21,981 nucleotides of DNA from contig DATBDN010000197.1 in NCBI GenBank assembly GCA_036269895.1, positions 1 to 21,981 on the forward strand, in the 5' to 3' direction. A model generated the notes under the pieces. That model saw only the letters and a program-made list of their open reading frames with translations. It ran no database searches and was not told where the DNA came from. Origin of the DNA: DATBDN01 sp036269895 (GTDB lineage: Bacteria; Actinomycetota; Thermoleophilia; Solirubrobacterales; Thermoleophilaceae). The position numbers were made by a program, and so were the translations under genes. Below, piece by piece: positions 1 to 5,015 of the stretch. Positions within the stretch are counted from its first letter, which is position 1; each line of letters starts with the position of its first letter.

Positions 1-174
1 CCGGCCTTCGCTGAGCATCTTCGTCATGCCCTTGAGCTCCCCGCCGACCAGGGACTTCAGCGACGCCCCGATCTGCGAGCCGACGTTGCGCGACCGGACG
101 GTGAGCCCGAAAACCTCCCCGAGCACCTCGTCGACCGAGTATCCGGGGAGGTCGTTCATCGTGGAGATGATCAT
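1..174 (-). CDS. YbjQ/UPF0145 family protein (C-terminus off the left edge)
   Basis: The 58 visible codons give the N-terminus of a YbjQ/UPF0145 (DUF74) protein. It opens MIISTMNDLPGYSVDEVLGE, followed by GLTVRSRNVGSQIGASLKSL and GGELKGMTKMLSEG, which match the family core almost word for word. The family is about 100-110 residues, so roughly half is missing beyond position 1. These small proteins form a pentameric fold, are sometimes labelled putative heavy-metal-binding, and have no proven role. The ATG at 174 fits the family N-terminus. A TAGGCT box at 181-186 lies 6 nt upstream, so the message is probably leaderless. The gene follows the DUF1326 gene by 23 bp on the same strand and may also be read from it. 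Family call firm, function unknown. Confidence 0.88.
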   Translation of the reverse strand, partial: MIISTMNDLPGYSVDEVLGEVFGLTVRSRNVGSQIGASLKSLVGGELKGMTKMLSEGR

Positions 175-180
175 GCCGCC

Positions 181-186
181 AGCCTA
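181..186 (-). promoter_or_regulatory. -10 box of the YbjQ-family gene (leaderless)
   Basis: TAGGCT on the minus strand, 6 nt before the ATG at 174. With standard -10 geometry, transcription would start on the A of the ATG. No Shine-Dalgarno sequence lies between. Predicted from sequence only. Confidence 0.45.
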
Positions 187-197
187 AGCGGCGGCCC

Positions 198-803
198 TCA
201 GCCGGAGTAGTCGAACGTGGAGGCGTAGCCGCAGACGCCGCTGTACTCGAATACGAGCGGTCCGTCCTGGACGTGCAGGACGTCGGCGATCAGCTCTTCA
301 CCCTCGCGTTCATGGCCAGGGATGACACAGGTCACCGTCTCGCCGCCCGCATAGCGGTCGCGGATGCGGACGCTCACGTGGTCGCGAACACGAAAGCGCT
401 GACGCCGCGGGATGTGGTGGACCTCGAGGCCGACAGCCCTGACCGCGACCAACTCGGACGGCTTCCACGCCCACGGAAAGTGCTTCAGCACGTCGCCCCC
501 GGCTCGCCCTGTGTAGATCGCTTCCAGCGCGGACCGCTGTTCCGGCGAGGCGGTCGCGTCGAGATAAAGGATCCAGGTCCAAGGCGACCCCTCGACGTCG
601 TCGCTGTACTCAAGCGCTATCCCGACCGGAACGCCGGCGAGGTCGACGCCGTCGGCATCGCCCTCCTCGATCAGCCACGACAGCACCCCCATGCAGACGC
701 CGTGCGTCGAGCGGCCGCCGGGGGTACCGTTGACGCGGCGGCAGGGGCAGATCGCGTCGCAGTTGCAGGTCTCGAAATAGCTGCCGGCGATGTGCCAGGG
801 CAC
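198..803 (-). CDS. DUF1326 domain protein
   Basis: A 201-aa protein starting VPWHIAGSYFETCNCDAICP, the hallmark DUF1326 N-terminus: a tryptophan, G-x-Y-x-E, then a Cys cluster (C13, C15, C19, C21) that could bind metal or a thiol partner. Further conserved stretches include GVCMGVLSWLIEEG, the Asp/Gly-rich core and FEYSGVCGYAS near the end. The function of the family is unknown. I chose the GTG at 803 because DUF1326 proteins begin just before the W-x-I-x-G segment, and an AGGA lies 8 nt upstream. The frame stays open to an ATG at 836 and a GTG at 878. A strong AGGAGGGG at 854-861 lies 17 nt before the ATG at 836, so that longer start cannot be excluded. The 23-bp gap to the YbjQ gene suggests co-transcription. 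No signal peptide or membrane segment is seen. Confidence 0.85.
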   Translation of the reverse strand: MPWHIAGSYFETCNCDAICPCRRVNGTPGGRSTHGVCMGVLSWLIEEGDADGVDLAGVPVGIALEYSDDVEGSPWTWILYLDATASPEQRSALEAIYTGRAGGDVLKHFPWAWKPSELVAVRAVGLEVHHIPRRQRFRVRDHVSVRIRDRYAGGETVTCVIPGHEREGEELIADVLHVQDGPLVFEYSGVCGYASTFDYSG

Positions 804-850
804 GAGGCGGATCCTGCCATGTCTTGCTGAGCCCATGCAGTGGACCGCGA

Positions 851-903
851 TCACCCCTCCTGGGTGACAACGTGCCACCCAGAACCCTCCTAGCGTCTGG
901 GTG
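851..903. promoter_or_regulatory. Paired CACCC/GGGTG palindromes upstream of the DUF1326 gene
   Basis: Two perfect inverted repeats lie side by side: TCACCC-5 nt-GGGTGA at 851-867, and CACCCAGA-12 nt-TCTGGGTG at 876-903. All four arms share CACCC/GGGTG. The element lies just upstream of the DUF1326 gene, and a TAGGAG -10-like box (887-892, minus) falls inside the second repeat, as expected for an operator. It could also form RNA hairpins in the leader. No regulator is linked to it here. Confidence 0.4.
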
Positions 904-920
904 TCAGGCGCGGCTCGCTC

Positions 921-1178
921 GTGATACTGCGGGTGTCGCGGGCCAGATCCGCCGAATTCTTCGTCGGCCGGACGGGCCTCAGGGGACTGCGCGTGCAGGC
1001 GCTGCAGTCGCGTGTGCTGGTCCGGGTCGTGACGAACTTCCCAGCGGGTCGCTACACGGTCACTGCACGCATCCGCTTCCAGCGGGGCGTAGGGACACGG
1101 CCGCTTCGCCTCACCCAGCAGGTGCGCGTGTGCGGAAGCGGCAGGCTGAGGCTCAGGCAGCCGAGCTTTACAGGGTGA
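921..1178 (+). pseudogene. Remnant of a secreted/surface protein C-terminus
   Basis: Together with the palindromes at 851-903, this is all I can support in the 382 bp between the DUF1326 and reductase genes. The open stretch gives about 85 residues, including NFPAGRYTVTARIRFQRG and ending PLRLTQQVRVC plus a short tail. That pattern (beta-rich, Arg/Thr/Val-heavy, Y-T-V-T-A-R, closing V-R-V-C) resembles the last domain of Ig-like repeat proteins common in these actinobacteria. There is a stop at 891-893 in frame, no signal peptide, no ribosome-binding site and only a poor GTG at 921, so it looks like a 5'-deleted fragment. It could instead be a chance open frame in GC-rich DNA. Confidence 0.3.
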
Positions 1179-1185
1179 GCATTCG

Positions 1186-2946
1186 TCAGCCGGACGCCGT
1201 GGAGCTCACGTCGACGTAGCGGGCGCCAAGCGTCACCGCGAGCGTCCGGTGTGCGGGCCTCGCTCCGATCAGCGTCGAGCGTGACGGATCGACCTGGTGC
1301 ATTCGTGCGAATGCGAGCGGCAAGCCGGGCAGCGGTGGCCGACACCAGCAGATCGGCGGTCCCGCCGGGTGTGGGCACTCGGCACCCTCGACCGGGCCCG
1401 AGACCGCACTCGCGACAGCGGCTACCGCAGGGCCGACCACGTCGATGCCGTCGTCCGGCCGCCAGTCGAAAACCAGGTGCGGCGTGTCCGGATCACCTTC
1501 CTGGAGCGCTGCGTTCCAGCCTGGCTCTGCCACCGCGGGTGCCGCAACGAAGACACCGGGTCCGGCGCCCGCCGTCGCCCGGCTGCGGACGAACGCCACC
1601 TGTTCCACATCCGCCCAGCCCTCGTCGCTCGATGGCGGCTCGAGCTCGCGCAGCGCGCGCATCTGCGACGTAGGCGCCAGCACTCCGTCGCCACGCCGAG
1701 CGAGCGCTCGCAGCTCGTCAGGGGTCGGGAGCGAACCAAGGCGCTCGAGCAGTCGCTCGACGAGGTTCACCTGTGCCTGAGCGAGCGGCGTGTCGAGCCA
1801 GATGCAGCGGGCCGCGATGCCGTGGCGCCTCGCAGCATCGATCGCGTAACTGCGCGCGGCGCGGGTGAGGTAGGTGTTGTCGAGCACGACCCGCTGGCCG
1901 CCGGCGGCAAGTTGCTCCTCGAGCGCGACGGCGAGCTCGCGCAACGAGCCGCCGCGCTCGTCGCGGTTCAAGCGGACATACCCACGGGCGACGTAATCCT
2001 CGGCCAGGCGGCTCTTCCCGGCGCCGGGGATGCCCATGACGAGCACGACCTCGGCGCCGTCCGTCCGACGCTGTCGCTCGACGGGCGCGGGACGCGCGCC
2101 GCCGAAGGCGCCCTCGAGCAGCTCGCGCTCGCCGTCGCCGAGCTCGAGCGTCGCGGCGGACGCTGCCGAGCGTGCGGTCTCGGGCCGGCGCGCGCCCGGG
2201 ATCGCCACGATGGCGGGCGAAAGGTTCAGCAGCCATGCGAGCGCGACCTCGACGACGCTCGTGCCGCGTGCGGCCGCGATCTCCGCCAACGCCGCTTGAC
2301 GCGCGAGGCTGCCCGCCCGGCGGCGGCCCCCGAGCGGCGAGTGGGCGATCACCGCGATGCCGGCGTCGGCGCAACGGTCGATGACTCCGCCGCGAAGCGC
2401 GCGGTCGTCGAAGACGCTCAGCGCAACCTCGACCGCCGAGATCGGTGCCAGCTCCAGGGCCTCGTCCAGCTGACGACGGTTGACGTTCGACAGTCCTACG
2501 CGGCGGACGATGCCTTGGTCGACGAGCCGGGCGAGCGCGCGGACCGATGTCCGCCACGGCGTCCGGGGATCAGGCGCGTGGACCAAGTAGAGGTCGATCG
2601 GCAGTCCGTCCAACGCCGCCAGGCTCGCTTCGCAGTCGCTGAGAATCGCCTTCGCACGCCCGTCCGGCACCCACGCGCCGCCGGTCCGCGCCATGCCGCC
2701 CTTCGTGACGATCCGCGCGCTTCGATCCGCGCCGCAGCCGCGCAGTGCGCGAGCGAGCAGTCGCTCGTTGTGGCCGAGCTCGAGCTCGCCACGCCCGTAC
2801 GCGTGCGCGGTGTCGAACACGCTGATCCCGGCCGTGGCGGCGGCCGCGATCGTCTCGAACGCACGCTCGTCGTCGCGGTCGTCGTCGGTGGACAGCCGCA
2901 TGCACCCAAGCCCGATGCGGAGCTCCGACGGGTCAGGCCACGGCAT
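1186..2946 (-). CDS. Aldo/keto reductase - PNKP-type kinase - zinc HAD-like fusion protein
   Basis: A 586-aa protein of three modules. Residues 1-285 are an aldo/keto reductase with the full catalytic tetrad: D45 and Y50 (FDTAHAYGRG), K82 (IVTKGG), H123 (YLVHAPDP); these enzymes reduce carbonyls with NAD(P)H. Residues 300-425 are a P-loop kinase with Walker A GIPGAGKS (305-312), then GYVRLNRDERGG and VVLDNTYLTRAARS, closely following the kinase half of PNKP (GYVxVNRD..., xxDNTNP). Residues about 485-586 resemble the C-terminal part of a GmhB/HisB-type HAD phosphatase: a C-x-H-x6-C-x-C zinc loop (C524, H526, C533, C535), then R-P-P-L-P-G. The catalytic HAD aspartates and motif III lysine look replaced. 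The ATG at 2946 was chosen because the longer start at 3015 would overlap the upstream gene by 59 nt. It follows the DUF1508-like gene by 10 nt. Modules are firm; the joint function is unknown. Confidence 0.88.
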   Translation of the reverse strand: MPWPDPSELRIGLGCMRLSTDDDRDDERAFETIAAAATAGISVFDTAHAYGRGELELGHNERLLARALRGCGADRSARIVTKGGMARTGGAWVPDGRAKAILSDCEASLAALDGLPIDLYLVHAPDPRTPWRTSVRALARLVDQGIVRRVGLSNVNRRQLDEALELAPISAVEVALSVFDDRALRGGVIDRCADAGIAVIAHSPLGGRRRAGSLARQAALAEIAAARGTSVVEVALAWLLNLSPAIVAIPGARRPETARSAASAATLELGDGERELLEGAFGGARPAPVERQRRTDGAEVVLVMGIPGAGKSRLAEDYVARGYVRLNRDERGGSLRELAVALEEQLAAGGQRVVLDNTYLTRAARSYAIDAARRHGIAARCIWLDTPLAQAQVNLVERLLERLGSLPTPDELRALARRGDGVLAPTSQMRALRELEPPSSDEGWADVEQVAFVRSRATAGAGPGVFVAAPAVAEPGWNAALQEGDPDTPHLVFDWRPDDGIDVVGPAVAAVASAVSGPVEGAECPHPAGPPICWCRPPLPGLPLAFARMHQVDPSRSTLIGARPAHRTLAVTLGARYVDVSSTASG

Positions 2947-2956
2947 CGACGGCGGG

Positions 2957-3292
2957 TCAGGAAAACGTCGCTCGTGCGACGTGATTGCTGACGTACGCAG
3001 CCGCGTGCTTGGCATTGAACGGCGAATCGAACCGCCGGCTTGCTATCGCCAGCGGACGGCCACCGCCATCGCGTGCCTGCCAGTACCAGGAATCGTCAAG
3101 CGCAAGAACGTCGAAGGCAGCGTCGCGCGCATCGACCTTGAAGCAGAGGGCGGCGAACTCAGCGTCGAGCCGATCGTGAAACGACTCTCCCGAAATCGCG
3201 ACGAGGCGGAGCCCTGACCAAAGACGCCAGCGATAGCGGCCCGCGCTGTCCTGGTAGACGCCGAGGTTCATCTCGCCCGCGATTAGCGCCAT
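2957..3292 (-). CDS. DUF1508 (YegP-like) family protein
   Basis: A 111-aa protein with two loose copies of the DUF1508/UPF0339 motif. The first is GVYQDSAGRYRWRLWSGLRL followed by VAISGESF; the second is SWYWQARDGGGRPLAIASRR followed by F and an N-A-K segment. The family motif is a YxDxxGxYRWRLxxxNGxxIAxSGE strand-turn-strand fold, usually tandem, with no established activity. The ATG at 3292 was preferred over an in-frame start at 3358 because AGGAAGG sits 6-7 nt before it and the family motif follows within a few residues. A sigma70-like promoter is visible upstream. The gene leads a two-gene unit with the reductase-kinase fusion, 10 nt downstream. Family call moderate, because the second repeat is divergent. 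Confidence 0.7.
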   Translation of the reverse strand: MALIAGEMNLGVYQDSAGRYRWRLWSGLRLVAISGESFHDRLDAEFAALCFKVDARDAAFDVLALDDSWYWQARDGGGRPLAIASRRFDSPFNAKHAAAYVSNHVARATFS

Positions 3293-3327
3293 CTCGCACC
3301 TTCCTGCAACAACAGGGTCCTTTCGCC

Positions 3328-3358
3328 AGCCTATCCGGCACGGGTCTTTGACGTTCAA
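3328..3358 (-). promoter_or_regulatory. Promoter for the DUF1508-like/fusion operon
   Basis: On the minus strand TTGAAC (3353-3358) and TAGGCT (3328-3333) are separated by 19 nt; the overlapping GATAGG gives 17 nt. Unlike most promoters here it is followed by a leader of about 30 nt carrying a clear Shine-Dalgarno site. Predicted only. Confidence 0.4.
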
Positions 3359-3370
3359 TATGCGCCCCGC

Positions 3371-3508
3371 GAGCGGGTTCGGATCACCTATGCCGCGGAG
3401 ATAGACGGGCCCGCGGATCAGGCGAACGAGATCGGCCCATTGATCACGGCCGACTTCCCCGCCACCATGGCGTCGCTGATCGCGCTGGCGAAGGAGCGCT
3501 CGTCATAG
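3371..3508 (+). pseudogene. 5'-truncated SRPBCC/polyketide-cyclase-like gene
   Basis: In frame from about 3371 the plus strand reads ERVRITYAAEIDGPADQANE, then IGPLITADFPATMASLIALA, ending KERSS and TAG at 3506-3508. This is the typical last third of SRPBCC (START-like) proteins that sit in front of MarR genes in actinobacteria (the I-x-G-P-A ... GP-x-ITADFP pattern). The first two thirds are gone: upstream sequence is the promoter of the opposite-strand DUF1508-like gene. The fragment runs directly into the MarR remnant at 3502. Fragment identity is judged from remembered family pattern. Confidence 0.6.
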
Positions 3509-3763
3509 CCGCGCGCACCCCCCGCACTCGGTTCGGGGCGCCGGAGCAGAGCCCCGGGTTCCTGCGCTGGCGCACCACGCTCTCGTGGCAGCGGCAGATC
3601 CGCTCCGCTCTTGCGCCGCACTCGCTCACGCACGTGCAGTTCGTCCTGCTCGCCTCGCTGTGGTGGTTGGAGGAGCAGGAGTCCGCACCGCCGAGCCAAG
3701 CCAGGCTCGCGGAGCGAAGCATTCCTCGAAGCGCTAGCCGCGCTCGCCGCCAGCGATCATTGA
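3502..3763 (+). pseudogene. Decayed MarR-family regulator
   Basis: From 3505 the frame gives about 70 residues of a MarR N-terminus, including SPGFLRWRTTLSWQRQIRSA, then LAPHSLTHVQFVLLASLWWL and EEQESAPPSQARLAE. Homology stops near 3715. Just after, in another frame, SEAFLEALAALAASDH and TGA (3761-3763) look like the normal MarR C-terminus, so the DNA-recognition helix and wing (some 60 residues) were removed by an out-of-frame internal deletion. The start is also lost: AAGGAG at 3491-3496 is followed 5 nt later by GTC at 3502-3504 instead of GTG. A G at 3504 would recreate a GTGA stop/start overlap with the SRPBCC gene, the overlap type used elsewhere in this window. Clearly non-functional. 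Confidence 0.65.
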
Positions 3764-3776
3764 ACACGCGAGAACA

Positions 3777-3797
3777 GGCGAGGGCGAAGCCCTCGCC
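3777..3797. repeat. Perfect hairpin GGCGAGGGC-GAA-GCCCTCGCC
   Basis: A 9-bp perfect stem with a 3-nt loop. The stem sequence is the same as the 3' acceptor end of the tRNA-Phe gene 110 bp away (minus strand GCCCTCGCC). It lies downstream of the tRNA in its direction of transcription and has no T-tract, so it may be a weak transcript end or a repeat scar. Confidence 0.6.
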
Positions 3798-3913
3798 ATC
3801 TGGTTGCGAGCAAGCCCGCGGAGCAAGGACGCAGGGGTCAGGCAAGTGCTCCGCACGGCCTGACCCCGAGGACGCAGCTACGCGGTGCGGCGCAGCCACC
3901 AGATGGCGAGGGC
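3789..3913. repeat. 125-bp element with 16-nt inverted ends; right end is the tRNA-Phe 3' end
   Basis: GCCCTCGCCATCTGGT at 3789-3804 is the exact reverse complement of 3898-3913. The right copy comprises the last 10 nt of the tRNA-Phe gene (3904-3913) plus 6 nt beyond it, so the match is not merely the tRNA's own symmetry. The 93 bp between the arms hold a REP-like hairpin (3834-3867). No transposase, integrase or target-site duplication is visible. It may be a small non-autonomous element (MITE-like) or an inverted duplication of a tRNA end. Confidence 0.5.
3834..3867. repeat. REP-like palindrome GGGGTCAGGC...GCCTGACCCC
   Basis: A 10-bp perfect stem (3834-3843 with 3858-3867) continues, past a small AA/G internal loop, into an inner GTGC-TCC-GCAC stem (3846-3856). 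The 34-nt element folds as a long hairpin on either strand. Its core GGGGTCAG is similar to the GGGGACAG core of the palindrome at 14629-14659, suggesting a shared repeat family. It lies in non-coding DNA between the MarR remnant and tRNA-Phe. Confidence 0.55.
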
Positions 3914-3976
3914 CGGAATCGAACCGGCGACACCACGATTTTCAGTCGTGTGCTCTACCAACTGAGCTACCTCGCC
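3904..3976 (-). tRNA. tRNA-Phe (GAA)
   Basis: A 73-nt tRNA on the minus strand folds cleanly. The acceptor stem GGCGAGG pairs with CCTCGCC and is followed by discriminator A. The D-arm is GCTC...GAGC with loop AGTTGGTA. The anticodon stem CACGA/TCGTG encloses loop CTGAAAA with anticodon GAA (3941-3943). The T-arm GCCGG/CCGGC carries loop TTCGATT. CCA is not encoded; ATCTGG follows the discriminator base. It supplies Phe-tRNA for UUC/UUU codons. A TACGCT -10 box lies 11 nt upstream, divergent from the YeeE promoter in a 42-bp gap. Confidence 0.97.
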
Positions 3977-3987
3977 GCGGGCGGTCA

Positions 3988-3993
3988 AGCGTA
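3988..3993 (-). promoter_or_regulatory. -10 box of tRNA-Phe
   Basis: TACGCT on the minus strand, placing transcription start about 5 nt before the mature tRNA 5' end at 3976. No good -35 is recognisable. Confidence 0.35.
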
Positions 3994-4003
3994 GCGCGAG
4001 AGC

Positions 4004-4009
4004 TACCCT
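4004..4009 (+). promoter_or_regulatory. -10 box of the YeeE/YedE operon (near-leaderless)
   Basis: TACCCT ends 9 nt before the ATG at 4019, giving a predicted leader of about 3 nt. Only a weak AGG precedes the ATG, too close to serve as a ribosome-binding site. Confidence 0.45.
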
Positions 4010-4018
4010 TCGCAGGTC

Positions 4019-4480
4019 ATGCTTCACCCCCAGCTGGCGTGGTACGTCGCCGGTCCGATCCTGGGTCTCTGCGTAGTCGCCTGCCGACTGCTCTTCAACG
4101 CGCGACTCGGCGTGACCGGCGGCTTCTCTGAGCTCGTCGGGCGACTCAGCCAGGGCAGCTTCCGCTTCGACTGGCGCGGCTGGTTCGCACTTGGGCTGTT
4201 CGTCGGTGGTGCCGTCTTCGCGCTGATCGCCGGCGGTCCTGACTTCAACGGGTATGGCTGGCTGACCGACGCATTCACCGGCTCGAGCCGCGTCTGGATC
4301 GTCCCGATCCTCTTTGCCGCCGGCGTCCTGATCGGCTACGGCGCGAAGGTCGCGGGCGGTTGCACCTCCGGCAACGGGCTCAGCGGGACGTCGGCGCTCT
4401 CGCCGGCCAGCCTCGCCGCCACCGCGACCTTCTTCGGCGTTGCAATCGTGGTCACGTTCATCACGAGGGCGCTTACATGA
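4019..4480 (+). CDS. YeeE/YedE family membrane protein, first half
   Basis: A 153-aa inner-membrane protein with four predicted helices (about residues 7-26, 52-72, 92-112 and 130-150). The signature GYGAKVAGGCTSGNGLSGTS at about 106-125 is the YeeE/YedE (sulfur transport, DUF395) motif, whose conserved Cys in GGCTSG handles sulfur in characterised thiosulfate importers such as TsuA. Single-chain homologues are about 350-400 aa; here the transporter is split in two genes, as in the PmpA/PmpB pairs. The ATG at 4019 follows a leaderless-type promoter. Its stop overlaps the next start by ATGA. The substrate (thiosulfate or another sulfur species) is inferred from the family, not shown. Confidence 0.85.
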   Translation: MLHPQLAWYVAGPILGLCVVACRLLFNARLGVTGGFSELVGRLSQGSFRFDWRGWFALGLFVGGAVFALIAGGPDFNGYGWLTDAFTGSSRVWIVPILFAAGVLIGYGAKVAGGCTSGNGLSGTSALSPASLAATATFFGVAIVVTFITRALT

Positions 4481-4947
4481 GGCGGCTCGTGGCAGGAGGA
4501 CTGATCGGAGTGGTGTTCGGCGTCACGCTGTCCTGGAGCGGCATGAGTAGTCCCGAGGTGATTCGCGACGCGCTTCTGTTCCAGTCGTCCTACCTGTACT
4601 TCTTCTTTGCCTCGGCGGTCGCGACGGGGAGCCTTGGGCTTTGGCTGCTCAAGCGCCGCGAGCGCCGTGCCCTGCTCGTCCCGACGAAGCTGACCTGGCC
4701 GCGTGACCGGATCGAGCGCCGCCACATCGTGGGCAGCGTGATCTTCGGCATCGGCTGGGGGATCGCCGACGCCTGCCCGGGACCGATCGCCACGCAGGTC
4801 GGGCAGGGCATCGGCTGGGGCGTGATCACGCTCACGGGAGTGGCCGTCGGGATCTATGTGTTCGTGCGGCGGGGCAGCCGCGAGACAGAGCCGGCGGCGC
4901 AGCCGGTGCCGACGCCGCGCGAAGCGGTCGCGCCGTCGGCGTCCTAG
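4477..4947 (+). CDS. YeeE/YedE-type membrane protein, second half (DUF6691-like)
   Basis: A 156-aa membrane protein with four predicted helices (about 3-22, 30-57, 86-107 and 111-130). FGIGWGIADACPGPIATQVG near 90-109 matches the G-x-G-W-G...CPGP motif of the second half of split YeeE/YedE transporters. GIGWG occurs twice (14-nt exact DNA repeat at 4747-4760 and 4807-4820). The ATG at 4477 overlaps the stop of the first half (ATGA), indicating coupled translation and a likely heteromer. An Ala/Pro-rich tail of about 25 residues follows the last helix. Sulfur-compound transport is inferred from family and pairing. Confidence 0.82.
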   Translation: MRRLVAGGLIGVVFGVTLSWSGMSSPEVIRDALLFQSSYLYFFFASAVATGSLGLWLLKRRERRALLVPTKLTWPRDRIERRHIVGSVIFGIGWGIADACPGPIATQVGQGIGWGVITLTGVAVGIYVFVRRGSRETEPAAQPVPTPREAVAPSAS

Positions 4948-4961
4948 CCGCTCGCTTCGAT

Positions 4962-4998
4962 CACCCGAATGGGGAATAGCCCCGGCACCGCGCGGGTG
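4962..4998. terminator. Nested inverted repeats after the transporter operon
   Basis: CACCCG (4962-4967) pairs with CGGGTG (4993-4998) and encloses GGGG-AATAG-CCCC. There is no T-tract. The right arm ends 3 nt before the -10 box of the next gene, so the element may be a weak terminator or an operator for that promoter. Confidence 0.3.
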
Positions 4999-5000
4999 GA

Positions 5001-5006
5001 TAGCGT
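5001..5006 (+). promoter_or_regulatory. -10 box of the DUF11 protein gene (near-leaderless)
   Basis: TAGCGT ends 9 nt before the ATG at 5016; the expected leader is about 3 nt and no Shine-Dalgarno site is present. Confidence 0.45.
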
Positions 5007-5015
5007 CGCCTGAGC

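Noticed and set aside
1297..2991. 564-codon plus-strand frame opposite the reductase-kinase fusion
   Set aside because: Low-complexity Arg/Ala-rich antisense of a well-supported gene; no domain and no start signals.
2947..3015. Upstream start (ATG at 3015) for the fusion protein
   Set aside because: It would overlap the DUF1508-like gene by 59 nt and adds 23 residues with no reductase homology; the ATG at 2946 begins just before the reductase core.
3777..3913. Integration (att) site at tRNA-Phe
   Set aside because: The only direct repeat of the tRNA end is 9 nt (3777-3785 and 3905-3913) and no integrase or phage gene is in the window; the longer match is inverted, which does not fit attL/attR.
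3977..4018. Riboswitch before the YeeE/YedE operon
   Set aside because: Only 42 bp separate it from the tRNA and the predicted transcript starts about 3 nt before the ATG, leaving no room for a structured leader.
3634..4131. 165-codon plus-strand frame across the MarR remnant and tRNA
   Set aside because: It combines the decayed MarR sequence with the antisense of tRNA-Phe (giving the familiar spurious string ESNRRHHDFQSCALPTELP). Not a gene.
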